Below are positions 7,257 to 13,437 of a stretch of DNA of 13,438 nt, piece after piece. How positions within the stretch are numbered: the stretch's first letter is position 1; each line of letters opens with the position of its first letter. The notes below the pieces were generated by a model. The model ran no database searches and had not been told where the DNA came from. It worked only from the letters and a program-made list of their open reading frames with translations. Source of the DNA: Methanocorpusculum sp. MCE (GTDB lineage: Archaea > Halobacteriota > Methanomicrobia > Methanomicrobiales > Methanocorpusculaceae); assembly GCA_003315675.1 (NCBI GenBank), contig NIZU01000029.1:1-13438 (forward strand). The letters are read 5' to 3'. The position numbers and the translations under genes were made by a program.

Positions 7257-7345
7257 TTTTGCATGGACCGAAGCATAAAATATCATATTCAGGGTTAAAT
7301 ACCTCTGATTAATATCGGATACAGACGGGTTCTTTCGATGCTAGC

Positions 7346-7354
7346 ATTATTTAT
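7346..7354 (+). promoter_or_regulatory. Possible TATA box before the DUF2298 gene
   Basis: In the gap after the methyltransferase, the A/T block attatttat stands about 55 bases before ATG 7407 and could serve as box A. A second A/T block (aattaataga, 7371-7380) is also present. The DUF2298 gene may thus have its own promoter rather than depend on read-through past the broken gene. Weak evidence. Confidence 0.25.
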
Positions 7355-7406
7355 CGGAGACGGCTGAACTAATTAATAGAATATTCCGCATGGAATCTGA
7401 TACTCC

Positions 7407-9434
7407 ATGATCCCAATCGAATCCCAGATACTCACAGTCATTCTCTGGCTCATCATCATTAAATTCTGCCAGATTACCATCTATCCATATCTCAAACCGG
7501 CACTCGGCCAAATCTCTTACGGACTTGCATACCCGGTCAGCATCCTTCTTCTCACGATCGTATCATGGTATCTTGGTCTCGCAGGGCTGCCGGTCCAGCT
7601 TGTTTTGATTTTTTTCGCCGTACTTGGGGGAGCAGCACTCTACAAAAAACAGTATGAACTGACCGATTTGAAAAGTATGGTCCGCTGGGACATGATTTTC
7701 CTTGCTGCGTTCGCATTACTTCTGATCGTTCGGTGTTTCTCACCGGGAATCATCCTTTCCGGCGAAAAATTCATGGACGCGGCATTTCTTGGGAGCATAA
7801 TGCTTAACCCGACGGTCACGCCGTTTGATCCCTGGTTTGCAGGGGAAACCCTCAATATCTATTATTATCTCGGATACTGGCTGATGGGCGTTTTCGGGAT
7901 CCTCGCTATGGGAACAAGTTCCGTCGTGTTCAATCTGATGCTCCCGACCGTGTTTGCTTTGTCCGCAGTTTCTGCCTATGCAATCGGCGTTCTGCTTCTC
8001 AAACGCCACCAATGGATCCCGATGCTGGTTTTGGTCATCCCAAACGCAGCGCTGATTTGGCATGCATTCACGGGCAAAGGACCCATTGATGCATGGTGGG
8101 CATCAACCCGGGTAATCGGTGATGGGGCAACCATCAATGAATACCCGCTCTTCTCCTTTTTATGGGGAGATCCCCATGCACATTTTCTTGCCTGTTTTAA
8201 TCAGCTGGTGTTTATCTGTCTTCTGGCGGTGATGATGACAAGATGGCAGTATCTGAAAGGCTGGGTCAAGTATCTTCTGATTTGTCTTCTCTCATTGTCT
8301 CTTGGAACAATGCCTGCCATGAACTCGTGGGATGTGATAATCTATGCAGGCGTATATGTCATCGTCGCGTTTATGGTCTGGTGGAGATTCGACCGTCATC
8401 AGATACGTAAACTTCTGCCGTTTCTCCTTGTACCGGTGCTTTCGCTTCTATACTATGCACCGTTTTTATATCTGATGCTCACAACAGGCGGATCAAGCAT
8501 AGAGGGATTTTTCCTTGTAACAACACCGTCTCCGATCATTGAATTCCTTGGAGTGTATCTGTTTTTCCTCGTTGTTTTTGTTATCTACGGATTCCCGGTC
8601 CTGAAAAAATATACCTGGCTGATTGCACTCCCAATCATATTCGGAATTTTCGGCTATGCATCGCTGGGAGTTGCTCTGTTCTGTATAATTCTGCTCCTTG
8701 GAAAGAAAGAGTGGCTGCCTGAGATCATCTTCGGTATGATAGGACTTGCCATTTTAGTTTTTCTCGAAATCTTTTATCTCAAAGACTACATGGGTGATTC
8801 CTACTACCGGATGAACACCGTCTTCAAGTTCGGATTTTGTGCTTGGTTCTTCCTTGGGATTTCATCAATGCTGATTATCGGGAAATGGCTCAAAAACCGG
8901 GGTTCTACGGTGAATTCCACAAAGAAATGGAAGGCATGGGCAGCGGCATGCGTGGTATTTGTCTGTCTTGCCGGAATATTTGTTGTCGGAGGTATCAATC
9001 TGGGTTATCCGGGCGGGAATCTGGATGGAGAAGCCTGGCTTGCCGTATCGCACCCGACGGACTATCAGGGAATAGAATATCTGCAGAGTCTAAACGATCC
9101 CTCGATAATCGTTGTCGAAGCGGAAGGAACATCATATACATATGGGTCCCGGGTTTCGACAATGACTGGTTTATCCACGATTATCGGGTGGACGGGACAT
9201 GAAGTAGGATGGAGAACGGGGATAGACGAAACAGAAGATGTATCCACACGGATGGCCGACGTGCGTGCGATCTACGAAGACCCGACAAAAACGATTTCCC
9301 TGATGAAAAAATACGGAGCAACGTATCTGTTCGTCGGCGAAGTAGAGCAGGAAATGTATACGATTAATCTCCCGCTGGAAGATCTCGTAAACGTATTCTC
9401 ATTTGACGGCGTAGACGTATATCAAATCAGGTAA
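7407..9434 (+). CDS. DUF2298 ('YYY') polytopic membrane protein, putative GT-C-like glycosyltransferase
   Basis: A 675-residue protein with roughly a dozen hydrophobic segments and a soluble C-terminal region of about 130 residues. It matches the archaeal/Chloroflexi DUF2298 family: GEKFMDAAFL (119-128), DPWFAGETLNIYYYLGYW (141-158, the source of the family's YYY name), EYPLFSFLWGDPHAHF (245-260), and a later DSYYRMNTVFKFG block. The charged residues in the first extracellular loops (E120, D124, D141, E147) resemble the acidic loop pattern of GT-C mannosyltransferases, so a polyprenyl-phosphate-sugar-dependent transferase acting on the outer face is plausible but unproven. The C-terminal part, GWTGHEVGWR ... 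MADVRAIYEDP ... LMKKYGATYLFVGEVEQEMY, is typical of the family and crosses the repeat boundary at about residue 602 without a break. This makes the right-hand junction the native one. Last gene of the glycan block; a hairpin covers its stop codon. Confidence 0.85.
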   Translation: MIPIESQILTVILWLIIIKFCQITIYPYLKPALGQISYGLAYPVSILLLTIVSWYLGLAGLPVQLVLIFFAVLGGAALYKKQYELTDLKSMVRWDMIFLAAFALLLIVRCFSPGIILSGEKFMDAAFLGSIMLNPTVTPFDPWFAGETLNIYYYLGYWLMGVFGILAMGTSSVVFNLMLPTVFALSAVSAYAIGVLLLKRHQWIPMLVLVIPNAALIWHAFTGKGPIDAWWASTRVIGDGATINEYPLFSFLWGDPHAHFLACFNQLVFICLLAVMMTRWQYLKGWVKYLLICLLSLSLGTMPAMNSWDVIIYAGVYVIVAFMVWWRFDRHQIRKLLPFLLVPVLSLLYYAPFLYLMLTTGGSSIEGFFLVTTPSPIIEFLGVYLFFLVVFVIYGFPVLKKYTWLIALPIIFGIFGYASLGVALFCIILLLGKKEWLPEIIFGMIGLAILVFLEIFYLKDYMGDSYYRMNTVFKFGFCAWFFLGISSMLIIGKWLKNRGSTVNSTKKWKAWAAACVVFVCLAGIFVVGGINLGYPGGNLDGEAWLAVSHPTDYQGIEYLQSLNDPSIIVVEAEGTSYTYGSRVSTMTGLSTIIGWTGHEVGWRTGIDETEDVSTRMADVRAIYEDPTKTISLMKKYGATYLFVGEVEQEMYTINLPLEDLVNVFSFDGVDVYQIR

Positions 9435-9455
9435 ACCACCTCTCTTCTGGTTTAC
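9431..9455 (+). terminator. Hairpin across the DUF2298 stop codon
   Basis: A perfect 8-bp stem, gtaaacca (9431-9438) with tggtttac (9448-9455), encloses a 9-base pyrimidine-rich loop and includes the stop codon. It is a candidate 3'-end structure for the glycan operon. No strong T-run follows. Confidence 0.45.
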
Positions 9456-9705
9456 GAATCCTCAGCGCGGGACGCGGGATGAAAAATCATACGTTCCTAG
9501 TCCCTGAAAACAAAACATCCCGCCATGAAAATCATTTGCCGGCAAAATAAAGGTTAAAATGGCTCACCCGGCTCAAACTGAAATTTTTTGGTTCAAGAAC
9601 CTTGCCGCAGCCTTCCATCCGTCAAAAGGTGAAGAGAGAATTTCGCTGTCAGCGATGAACGTTATCCAATGACGTTCATCCATATCTTTATCTCAAAATC
9701 AGACC

Positions 9706-9715
9706 CATAAATATA
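9706..9715 (+). promoter_or_regulatory. TATA box of the rpl7ae operon
   Basis: The block cataaatata is the best box A candidate before rpl7ae. Initiation about 25 bases downstream would give a leader of about 105 bases, long for an archaeon and consistent with leader regulation. Confidence 0.5.
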
Positions 9716-9796
9716 GTTACGCCAGCAACGGTTACCCCGTATGGGGGGAACTAATCAGGATTTATTCTGAGACTGTTTTGTACCTACCAGTATGAC

Positions 9797-9840
9797 CGCT
9801 GATGAGCGATGACAGAGGGTAAAACCTCTCGAGTGAAGTG
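9797..9840 (+). promoter_or_regulatory. Structured rpl7ae leader with kink-turn-like GA pair
   Basis: Two adjacent hairpins precede the start: cgct/agcg (9797-9800, 9805-9808) with loop gatg, and agagg/cctct (9814-9818, 9825-9829) with loop gtaaaa. The second is flanked by ga-c on its 5' side (9811-9813) and c-ga on its 3' side (9830-9832). This is the layout of tandem sheared G-A pairs next to a pyrimidine mismatch, as in a kink-turn. The outer helix is weak (only about two pairs), so the kink-turn is tentative. The weak ribosome binding site gtgag (9834-9840 region) lies immediately downstream. Confidence 0.3.
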
Positions 9841-9847
9841 AGTAATT

Positions 9848-10216
9848 ATGGCAAAGATTTACCAGAAGTTTGAAGTCCCCGAAGAACTTCAGAACAAAGC
9901 ACTTGAAGCGCTTGAGCTTGCACGTGACACCGGAAAGATTAAGAAAGGCGCAAACGAGGCAACCAAGGCCGTCGAGCGTGGAATTGCAGCTCTCGTCTTA
10001 ATCGGCGCAGATGTTGCACCAGAAGAAATCGTTATGCACATCCCCGGACTTGCAGACGAGAAGGAAATTCCGTTTGTTTTCATCAACAAGCAGGCAGACA
10101 TCGGAGCCGCATGCGGTCTTGACGTCGGATGTACTGCAGTAGCAATCGTTAAAGTCGGCAAAGGCAAAGAGCTCGTAGGAGATCTTGCCGGTCAGATCAA
10201 GGCACTGAGAGGATAA
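9848..10216 (+). CDS. rpl7ae: Ribosomal protein L7Ae
   Basis: A 122-residue member of the L7Ae/L30e/Gadd45 fold that binds kink-turns. The archaeal protein serves in the 50S subunit and as the core protein of box C/D and H/ACA guide RNPs and RNase P. The RNA-binding signature GANEATKAVERG spans residues 34-45, followed by LVLIGADVAPEEIVMHIPGL and the loop IGAACGLDVGC near the RNA contact. Length is normal. It is the first gene of a four-gene operon: rps28e begins four bases after its stop, and its last codons contain the gagagga ribosome binding site used by that gene. Its leader has a possible kink-turn, which would allow autoregulation by its own product. Perfect second copy at 3223-3591. 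Confidence 0.98.
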   Translation: MAKIYQKFEVPEELQNKALEALELARDTGKIKKGANEATKAVERGIAALVLIGADVAPEEIVMHIPGLADEKEIPFVFINKQADIGAACGLDVGCTAVAIVKVGKGKELVGDLAGQIKALRG

Positions 10217-10220
10217 TTCC

Positions 10221-10430
10221 ATGCCTGATGATGCAACGCCAGCAGAAGTTATTGAGGTCATCGGCCTTACCGGAATGCACGGAGAGGCATCCCAGATTAA
10301 ATGCCGTGTCCTTGATGGCTCAAACAAGGGGCGTATCATTACCCGTAACACTTTCGGACCTATCCGTGAGGGTGACATTCTGATGCTCCTTGAAACGGAA
10401 CGCGAAGCAAAGAAACTTTCCCGGAGGTAA
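10221..10430 (+). CDS. rps28e: Ribosomal protein S28e
   Basis: A 69-residue OB-fold protein of the small ribosomal subunit, present in archaea and eukaryotes and absent from bacteria. The conserved core GRIITRNTFGPIREGDILML spans residues 37-56, and the family tail LLETEREAKKLSRR follows. ATG 10221 was chosen because gagagga (10207-10213) stands seven bases ahead and gives standard family length. The gene's last bases carry the ribosome binding site for rpl24e, so the operon is translationally coupled throughout. Second copy at 3009-3218. Confidence 0.98.
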   Translation: MPDDATPAEVIEVIGLTGMHGEASQIKCRVLDGSNKGRIITRNTFGPIREGDILMLLETEREAKKLSRR

Positions 10431-10435
10431 AAAGC

Positions 10436-10627
10436 ATGGTTGATACATATACCTGCAGCTACTGCGGAAAGCAGCTTGAGCCCGGAACCGGGAAGCTCTT
10501 TGTGAGAAAAGATGGCGCAGTCTTTTATTTCTGCTCATCAAAATGCCAGAGCAATTATAATCTCGGCAGAATCCCCAGACGTGTAGCCTGGACCGCAGCA
10601 GGTCGCAAGGCACGCGGCAAGGAGTGA
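10436..10627 (+). CDS. rpl24e: Ribosomal protein L24e
   Basis: A 63-residue zinc-ribbon protein of the large subunit. The ligands are C7-x2-C10 and C33-x3-C37, followed by the conserved RIPRRVAWTAAGRKA end rich in basic residues for rRNA contact. The start follows a perfect GGAGGT site (10423-10428) at seven bases spacing; that site overlaps the rps28e stop. A GGAGTGAT site for ndk overlaps its own stop codon. All four zinc ligands are kept, unlike in some archaeal forms that lose them. Second copy at 2812-3003. Confidence 0.97.
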   Translation: MVDTYTCSYCGKQLEPGTGKLFVRKDGAVFYFCSSKCQSNYNLGRIPRRVAWTAAGRKARGKE

Positions 10628-10635
10628 TGTAATTT

Positions 10636-11085
10636 ATGGAACGGACCTTTGTGATGATCAAACCCGACGGTGTTCAGCGCGGTCTCGTCGGTGAGATTCT
10701 CTCCCGCTTTGAAAATAAGGGATTCAAGATCGTTGCCGCTAAATTCGGTGTTCTTGCAGAATCCATTGTCGACAAGCACTACGAGGAACACCTCGCAAAA
10801 CCCTTCTACCCAGGTATGAAAGCATACATTACGAGTGGACCGGTATTCCGCTTTGTCCTCGAAGGTGACAATGTTGTTGCAACAGTTCGGAAAATGAACG
10901 GTGCAACCAACCCGACAGAAGCTAACCCCGGAACTATCCGTGGAGATTATGCTCTGTCCATCGGCAAAAATGTCATCCATGCAGCAGACTCTCCCGAGAG
11001 TGCTGCCCGTGAGATCTGCATTCACTTTACTCCGGCCGAACTCGTATCTTATACTAAGATCGACGAGTCCGAGCTTTACGAGTAA
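10636..11085 (+). CDS. ndk: Nucleoside diphosphate kinase
   Basis: A 149-residue ferredoxin-like kinase that balances nucleoside triphosphate pools by a ping-pong mechanism through a phosphohistidine. Lys9 in MIKPDGVQRG and catalytic His115 in NVIHAADS are present, as are the Arg residues around 85-102 (VRKMNG, IRGDYA) that hold the phosphates. It is the last gene of the ribosomal operon, an arrangement common in archaea. In many relatives the translation factor gene infB follows, but here the next gene is on the opposite strand. A strong terminator begins 11 bases after the stop. Second copy at 2354-2803. Confidence 0.98.
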   Translation: MERTFVMIKPDGVQRGLVGEILSRFENKGFKIVAAKFGVLAESIVDKHYEEHLAKPFYPGMKAYITSGPVFRFVLEGDNVVATVRKMNGATNPTEANPGTIRGDYALSIGKNVIHAADSPESAAREICIHFTPAELVSYTKIDESELYE

Positions 11086-11095
11086 CGCCGCATAC

Positions 11096-11125
11096 CTGAG
11101 AAATATTCTCAGCCAATCTTTTTTT
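11096..11125 (+). terminator. Terminator of the rpl7ae-ndk operon
   Basis: A perfect 7-bp stem ctgagaa/ttctcag with a 3-base loop (11096-11112) is followed six bases later by seven T (11119-11125). This is the clearest terminator in the window. Confidence 0.75.
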
Positions 11126-11151
11126 ATCTGCATGTTTTCAATGATCCGATT

Positions 11152-11169
11152 CTGAGAGAGTTATCTCAG
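11152..11169. terminator. Shared hairpin between convergent genes
   Basis: The stem ctgaga (11152-11157) with tctcag (11164-11169) and a 6-base loop lies between the ends of ndk and the reductase and could form in transcripts from either side. It repeats the stem sequence of the ndk terminator. Mirror copy at 2270-2287. Confidence 0.4.
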
Positions 11170-11193
11170 GTCCAGAGACGAACAATATTTTTG

Positions 11194-11205
11194 AAAAAAA
11201 GAGAG
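11194..11205 (-). terminator. T-run after the reductase gene
   Basis: Seven A on the plus strand (11194-11200), thus seven U in the minus-strand transcript, follow directly after the reductase stop codon. Typical archaeal oligo-U termination. Confidence 0.55.
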
Positions 11206-12399
11206 TTACCTTTTCAGGTAATCATATGCTGAAAGGAGAGCCTTTACCCCTTCACCGACTGATGATGCGATCTGCTTGGCTTTGATGGAGGTTGCATCTC
11301 CGGCCGCATAGAACCCGGGAACATTCGTATTGCAGTCGATATCAACGATGATCTCTCTATTCTGATTCATTGCTGCAAGACCCTCGAAAATCGAGGTGTT
11401 TGGATCGAGACCGATCCCAAGGAAGACACCGTCGACAGGAAGCTTCTCTTCACCCTTTCCAAGGAGGCTGGTGATTCCGCCCAGTTTTTTCAGAGTCACA
11501 TACTCCAGAAACTGACCGCCGCCAAACTCTTCGATGGTATATCCTTTGTGCAGAACAATGTTCTTTTTCGTTTTGAGCCGGTCGATCAGCACCTTGTCGG
11601 CTTTCAGTTTACTGCGGACGATCAGATGGATGGATGCGGCGATGTCACTCAGTTCGATAGCCATATCAACTGCCGTGTTGCCTCCGCCGAGGATCCCCAC
11701 AACTTTATTTTTGTACAACGGTCCGTCACAGGTCGTACAGATCGCAACACCTTTCCCAAGATAGTCAGTCTCGCCTTTCGCTCCGGAGAGACGCGGAGAC
11801 CTCCCGGTGGCCGCTATGACGGCCTTTGCAGTATAATGGGCTCCATTAAGCGTGTCGATGGAAAAGACATCCCCGGTTTTGGAAATGCCGGTCACGACAT
11901 CCTCAACGAAAATCCCCCCGGAATTTACCGTATGATCATAGATTTTTTTCATCAGATCTGCGCCGGATATATCAGGGATGCCGGGGTAGTTTTCAACAAC
12001 ATAACTCTGATTCACCATCCCGCCGATTGCACCGGTGATCACGATCATATCCAGACCTTTTCGGGCGCCGTACATGGCAGCCGAAAGACCGCCGGCTCCG
12101 GCACCGATCACTACGAGATCATGATCCGCAGAAACATCCGGTGTCTTTTTTACCGCCACAGGAGCATCAAGATACTCCATGACTTTTTTCAAATCATCGC
12201 CAATAACGATTTTTTCACCATCGATGACCGTGACAGGAACACCCCTCTGACCGGAGATCTTAATCATTTCTGCGGCGGCTTTTTCATCTTCGCCTACATC
12301 GATATTGGTGTACGTTATATTCTGATTATCAAGGAATGTTTTCAATGCTTTACAGTGAGGACAACCCGAAAGAGAGTACACAACCACTTCATGTAACAT
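11206..12399 (-). CDS. Glutaredoxin-thioredoxin reductase fusion
   Basis: A 397-residue cytoplasmic disulfide reductase. The first 75 residues are a single thioredoxin fold of glutaredoxin/NrdH type: C13-P-H-C16, the cis-Pro block RGVPV near 52-56, and a GDD turn. A linker of about 15 residues leads to a thioredoxin reductase of usual length (about 305 residues). It has the FAD motif GAGAGG (99-104), ENYPG (137-140), the redox pair C221-T-T-C224 with DG, the pyridine-nucleotide fold GILGGGN (235-241), and AAGDAT (365-370). The fusion suggests that the flavin domain reduces its own glutaredoxin domain, giving a self-contained electron relay somewhat like bacterial AhpF. The HRRxxFR motif that binds the 2'-phosphate of NADPH is replaced by VRSKLKA (261-267), so NADH or reduced F420 should be considered as donor. 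Second copy at 1040-2233. Confidence 0.95.
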   Translation of the reverse strand: MLHEVVVYSLSGCPHCKALKTFLDNQNITYTNIDVGEDEKAAAEMIKISGQRGVPVTVIDGEKIVIGDDLKKVMEYLDAPVAVKKTPDVSADHDLVVIGAGAGGLSAAMYGARKGLDMIVITGAIGGMVNQSYVVENYPGIPDISGADLMKKIYDHTVNSGGIFVEDVVTGISKTGDVFSIDTLNGAHYTAKAVIAATGRSPRLSGAKGETDYLGKGVAICTTCDGPLYKNKVVGILGGGNTAVDMAIELSDIAASIHLIVRSKLKADKVLIDRLKTKKNIVLHKGYTIEEFGGGQFLEYVTLKKLGGITSLLGKGEEKLPVDGVFLGIGLDPNTSIFEGLAAMNQNREIIVDIDCNTNVPGFYAAGDATSIKAKQIASSVGEGVKALLSAYDYLKR

Positions 12400-12437
12400 A
12401 CCAATGAGTCTGCACTCAAAGGATTAATACTATTGGT
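12400..12437 (-). promoter_or_regulatory. ACCAAT/ATTGGT inverted repeat before the reductase start
   Basis: Mirror of 1002-1039. Six-base arms 26 bases apart end exactly at the start codon of the reductase. It is a candidate operator for a dimeric repressor, though the match is short and could be chance. Confidence 0.25.
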
Positions 12438-12466
12438 TCCTGATAAAAAATGTGTGAAAAAGAGCG

Positions 12467-13030
12467 TTAATTATATTTTTTGATTTTCCTGGTGTCAGAA
12501 GAGACGAGGGCTTCATCCATCTCGAGCGGGGTCAAGGTGTCGATTTTTTTCACGCCGATAGCATGAACTACGTAGTCTCCCGCAAAGGCATATCGTTTAA
12601 CGACCATCCCAACGACCTCAATATTGTCTCCAACACGGATGTTGATATCCAGCGGAGATGAACGCTGGGCAACGACCGTTCCTGAGCCGTCAAAGATTTT
12701 AAAGCCGGGACGGTTGATGAATCTGCCCTTCAGCCCCTGAACAACACCTTCTATTCGTACAGGCTTGCCTTCCATCGGACGACCGATCTGTTTTATCCTG
12801 CAGGGTTTTGATTCAGCTTCATATTCCGGGAGAAGAGTGATGTATTGCCTTCCCACACTGTAGCTGTTTATCAGCGGGATCACAAACAAACAAAGAGAAA
12901 GCGGGACTCCCCAATAAAGAAACATGACATCCTGAGTCGCAATATATGACCAGACGAAGAGTGCAAGGAAAAATATTACAACAATATAATGCATGGGGGC
13001 CAAACTGATTTTTACGCCTTTTATTTTCAT
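12467..13030 (-). CDS. Membrane-anchored OB-fold protein of unknown function
   Basis: A 187-residue protein. Two N-terminal hydrophobic segments (about 13-31 and 37-55) anchor it. The rest is a soluble domain with a beta-strand rhythm typical of an OB-fold: PVRIEGVVQG, GRFINRPGFKIFDGSGTVVA, and VGDNIEVVGMVVKRYA, with a charged C-terminal tail. Similar 'DGSG...VxVGDxVxVxG' patterns occur in tRNA_anti-like and NfeD-like domains. Start is ATG at 13030; a GTG three codons upstream (13039) is the alternative. A TATA-like block (13071-13079) gives it a short leader and its own transcript, after termination of the transporter transcript. The same orientation as the reductase downstream (67 bases) allows co-transcription. 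Function cannot be stated. Second copy at 409-972. Confidence 0.78.
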   Translation of the reverse strand: MKIKGVKISLAPMHYIVVIFFLALFVWSYIATQDVMFLYWGVPLSLCLFVIPLINSYSVGRQYITLLPEYEAESKPCRIKQIGRPMEGKPVRIEGVVQGLKGRFINRPGFKIFDGSGTVVAQRSSPLDINIRVGDNIEVVGMVVKRYAFAGDYVVHAIGVKKIDTLTPLEMDEALVSSDTRKIKKYN

Positions 13031-13070
13031 GAGAGACACAGGTCTTTACTGATAGTGATATTTCTTAGGT

Positions 13071-13079
13071 TAAATATAT
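13071..13079 (-). promoter_or_regulatory. TATA box for the OB-fold gene
   Basis: Minus-strand atatattta, mirror of 360-368, about 40-50 bases ahead of the start codon. Confidence 0.45.
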
Positions 13080-13099
13080 GCATGTCTTGCAATGCGGGG

Positions 13100-13153
13100 A
13101 AAAAATAGAGAGATGGTTAGATAAGAGACGTAGTGATTACGCCGGACTTATCT
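13100..13153 (-). terminator. Hairpin plus T-run after fdhC
   Basis: Minus-strand stem agataag/cttatct with a nested cgta/tacg stem, then six T (13100-13105). Mirror of 286-339. Confidence 0.55.
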
Positions 13154-13437
13154 TATTTTGTTTCACAAAGTGCACAGATTTCTGACTTGTAGCAGTAGTA
13201 GTAGACGATTGCCATGAAGATGACGGCACCGACAATGTTACCAAGGGTTGCCCAGATAATGTTGTTCGTCCACATACCGACCCAGTTCAGGTTGTCTACA
13301 GTGTTTCCGGTAAATCCGTTTGTGATGATTGCGGCCGGGATGAAGTATATGTTTGCAACACAGTGTTCATATCCAGAGGCAACGAAAGCCATGATCGGGA
13401 ACCAGACTGCAAACATCTTGCCGATTACATCATCTGC
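13153..13437 (-). CDS. fdhC: FdhC-type formate transporter, C-terminal part
   Basis: The last 95 codons of an FNT-family channel; the N-terminal two thirds lie beyond the window edge. The segment FPIMAFVASGYEHCVANIYF carries the conserved His and the VAN-MY-like block of the channel's second half, and the last helix GNIVGAVIFMAIVYYYCY is family-typical. FNT proteins are pentamers that pass formate, nitrite or hydrosulfide across the cytoplasmic membrane. In a methanogen, formate for formate dehydrogenase is the likely substrate, but no fdhA or fdhB is in view to confirm it. A hairpin-T-run terminator starts at its stop codon. Identical copy at 2-286. Confidence 0.87.
   Translation of the reverse strand, partial: ADDVIGKMFAVWFPIMAFVASGYEHCVANIYFIPAAIITNGFTGNTVDNLNWVGMWTNNIIWATLGNIVGAVIFMAIVYYYCYKSEICALCETK

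Larger units (their letters stand above)
9435..9847 (+). promoter_or_regulatory. 413-bp intergenic region upstream of rpl7ae
   Basis: No gene is visible. The first 250 bases hold repeated structure: an 8-bp stem gcgggatg/catcccgc (9474-9481 with 9516-9523), the palindrome tttgccggcaaa (9535-9546), and a 9-bp stem gatgaacgt/acgttcatc with a 9-base loop (9654-9662, 9672-9680). The last 150 bases hold the ribosomal promoter and leader, listed separately. A non-coding RNA in the first part is possible but cannot be shown. Confidence 0.6.

Noticed and set aside
7390..7410. Six-codon upstream ORF overlapping the DUF2298 start (atga)
   Set aside because: Such short ATG frames arise often by chance; it lacks a ribosome binding site and any recognisable product.
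9800..9836. Box C/D guide RNA gene in the rpl7ae leader
   Set aside because: A tgatga box C-like sequence is present but no matching ctga box D lies at the right distance downstream.
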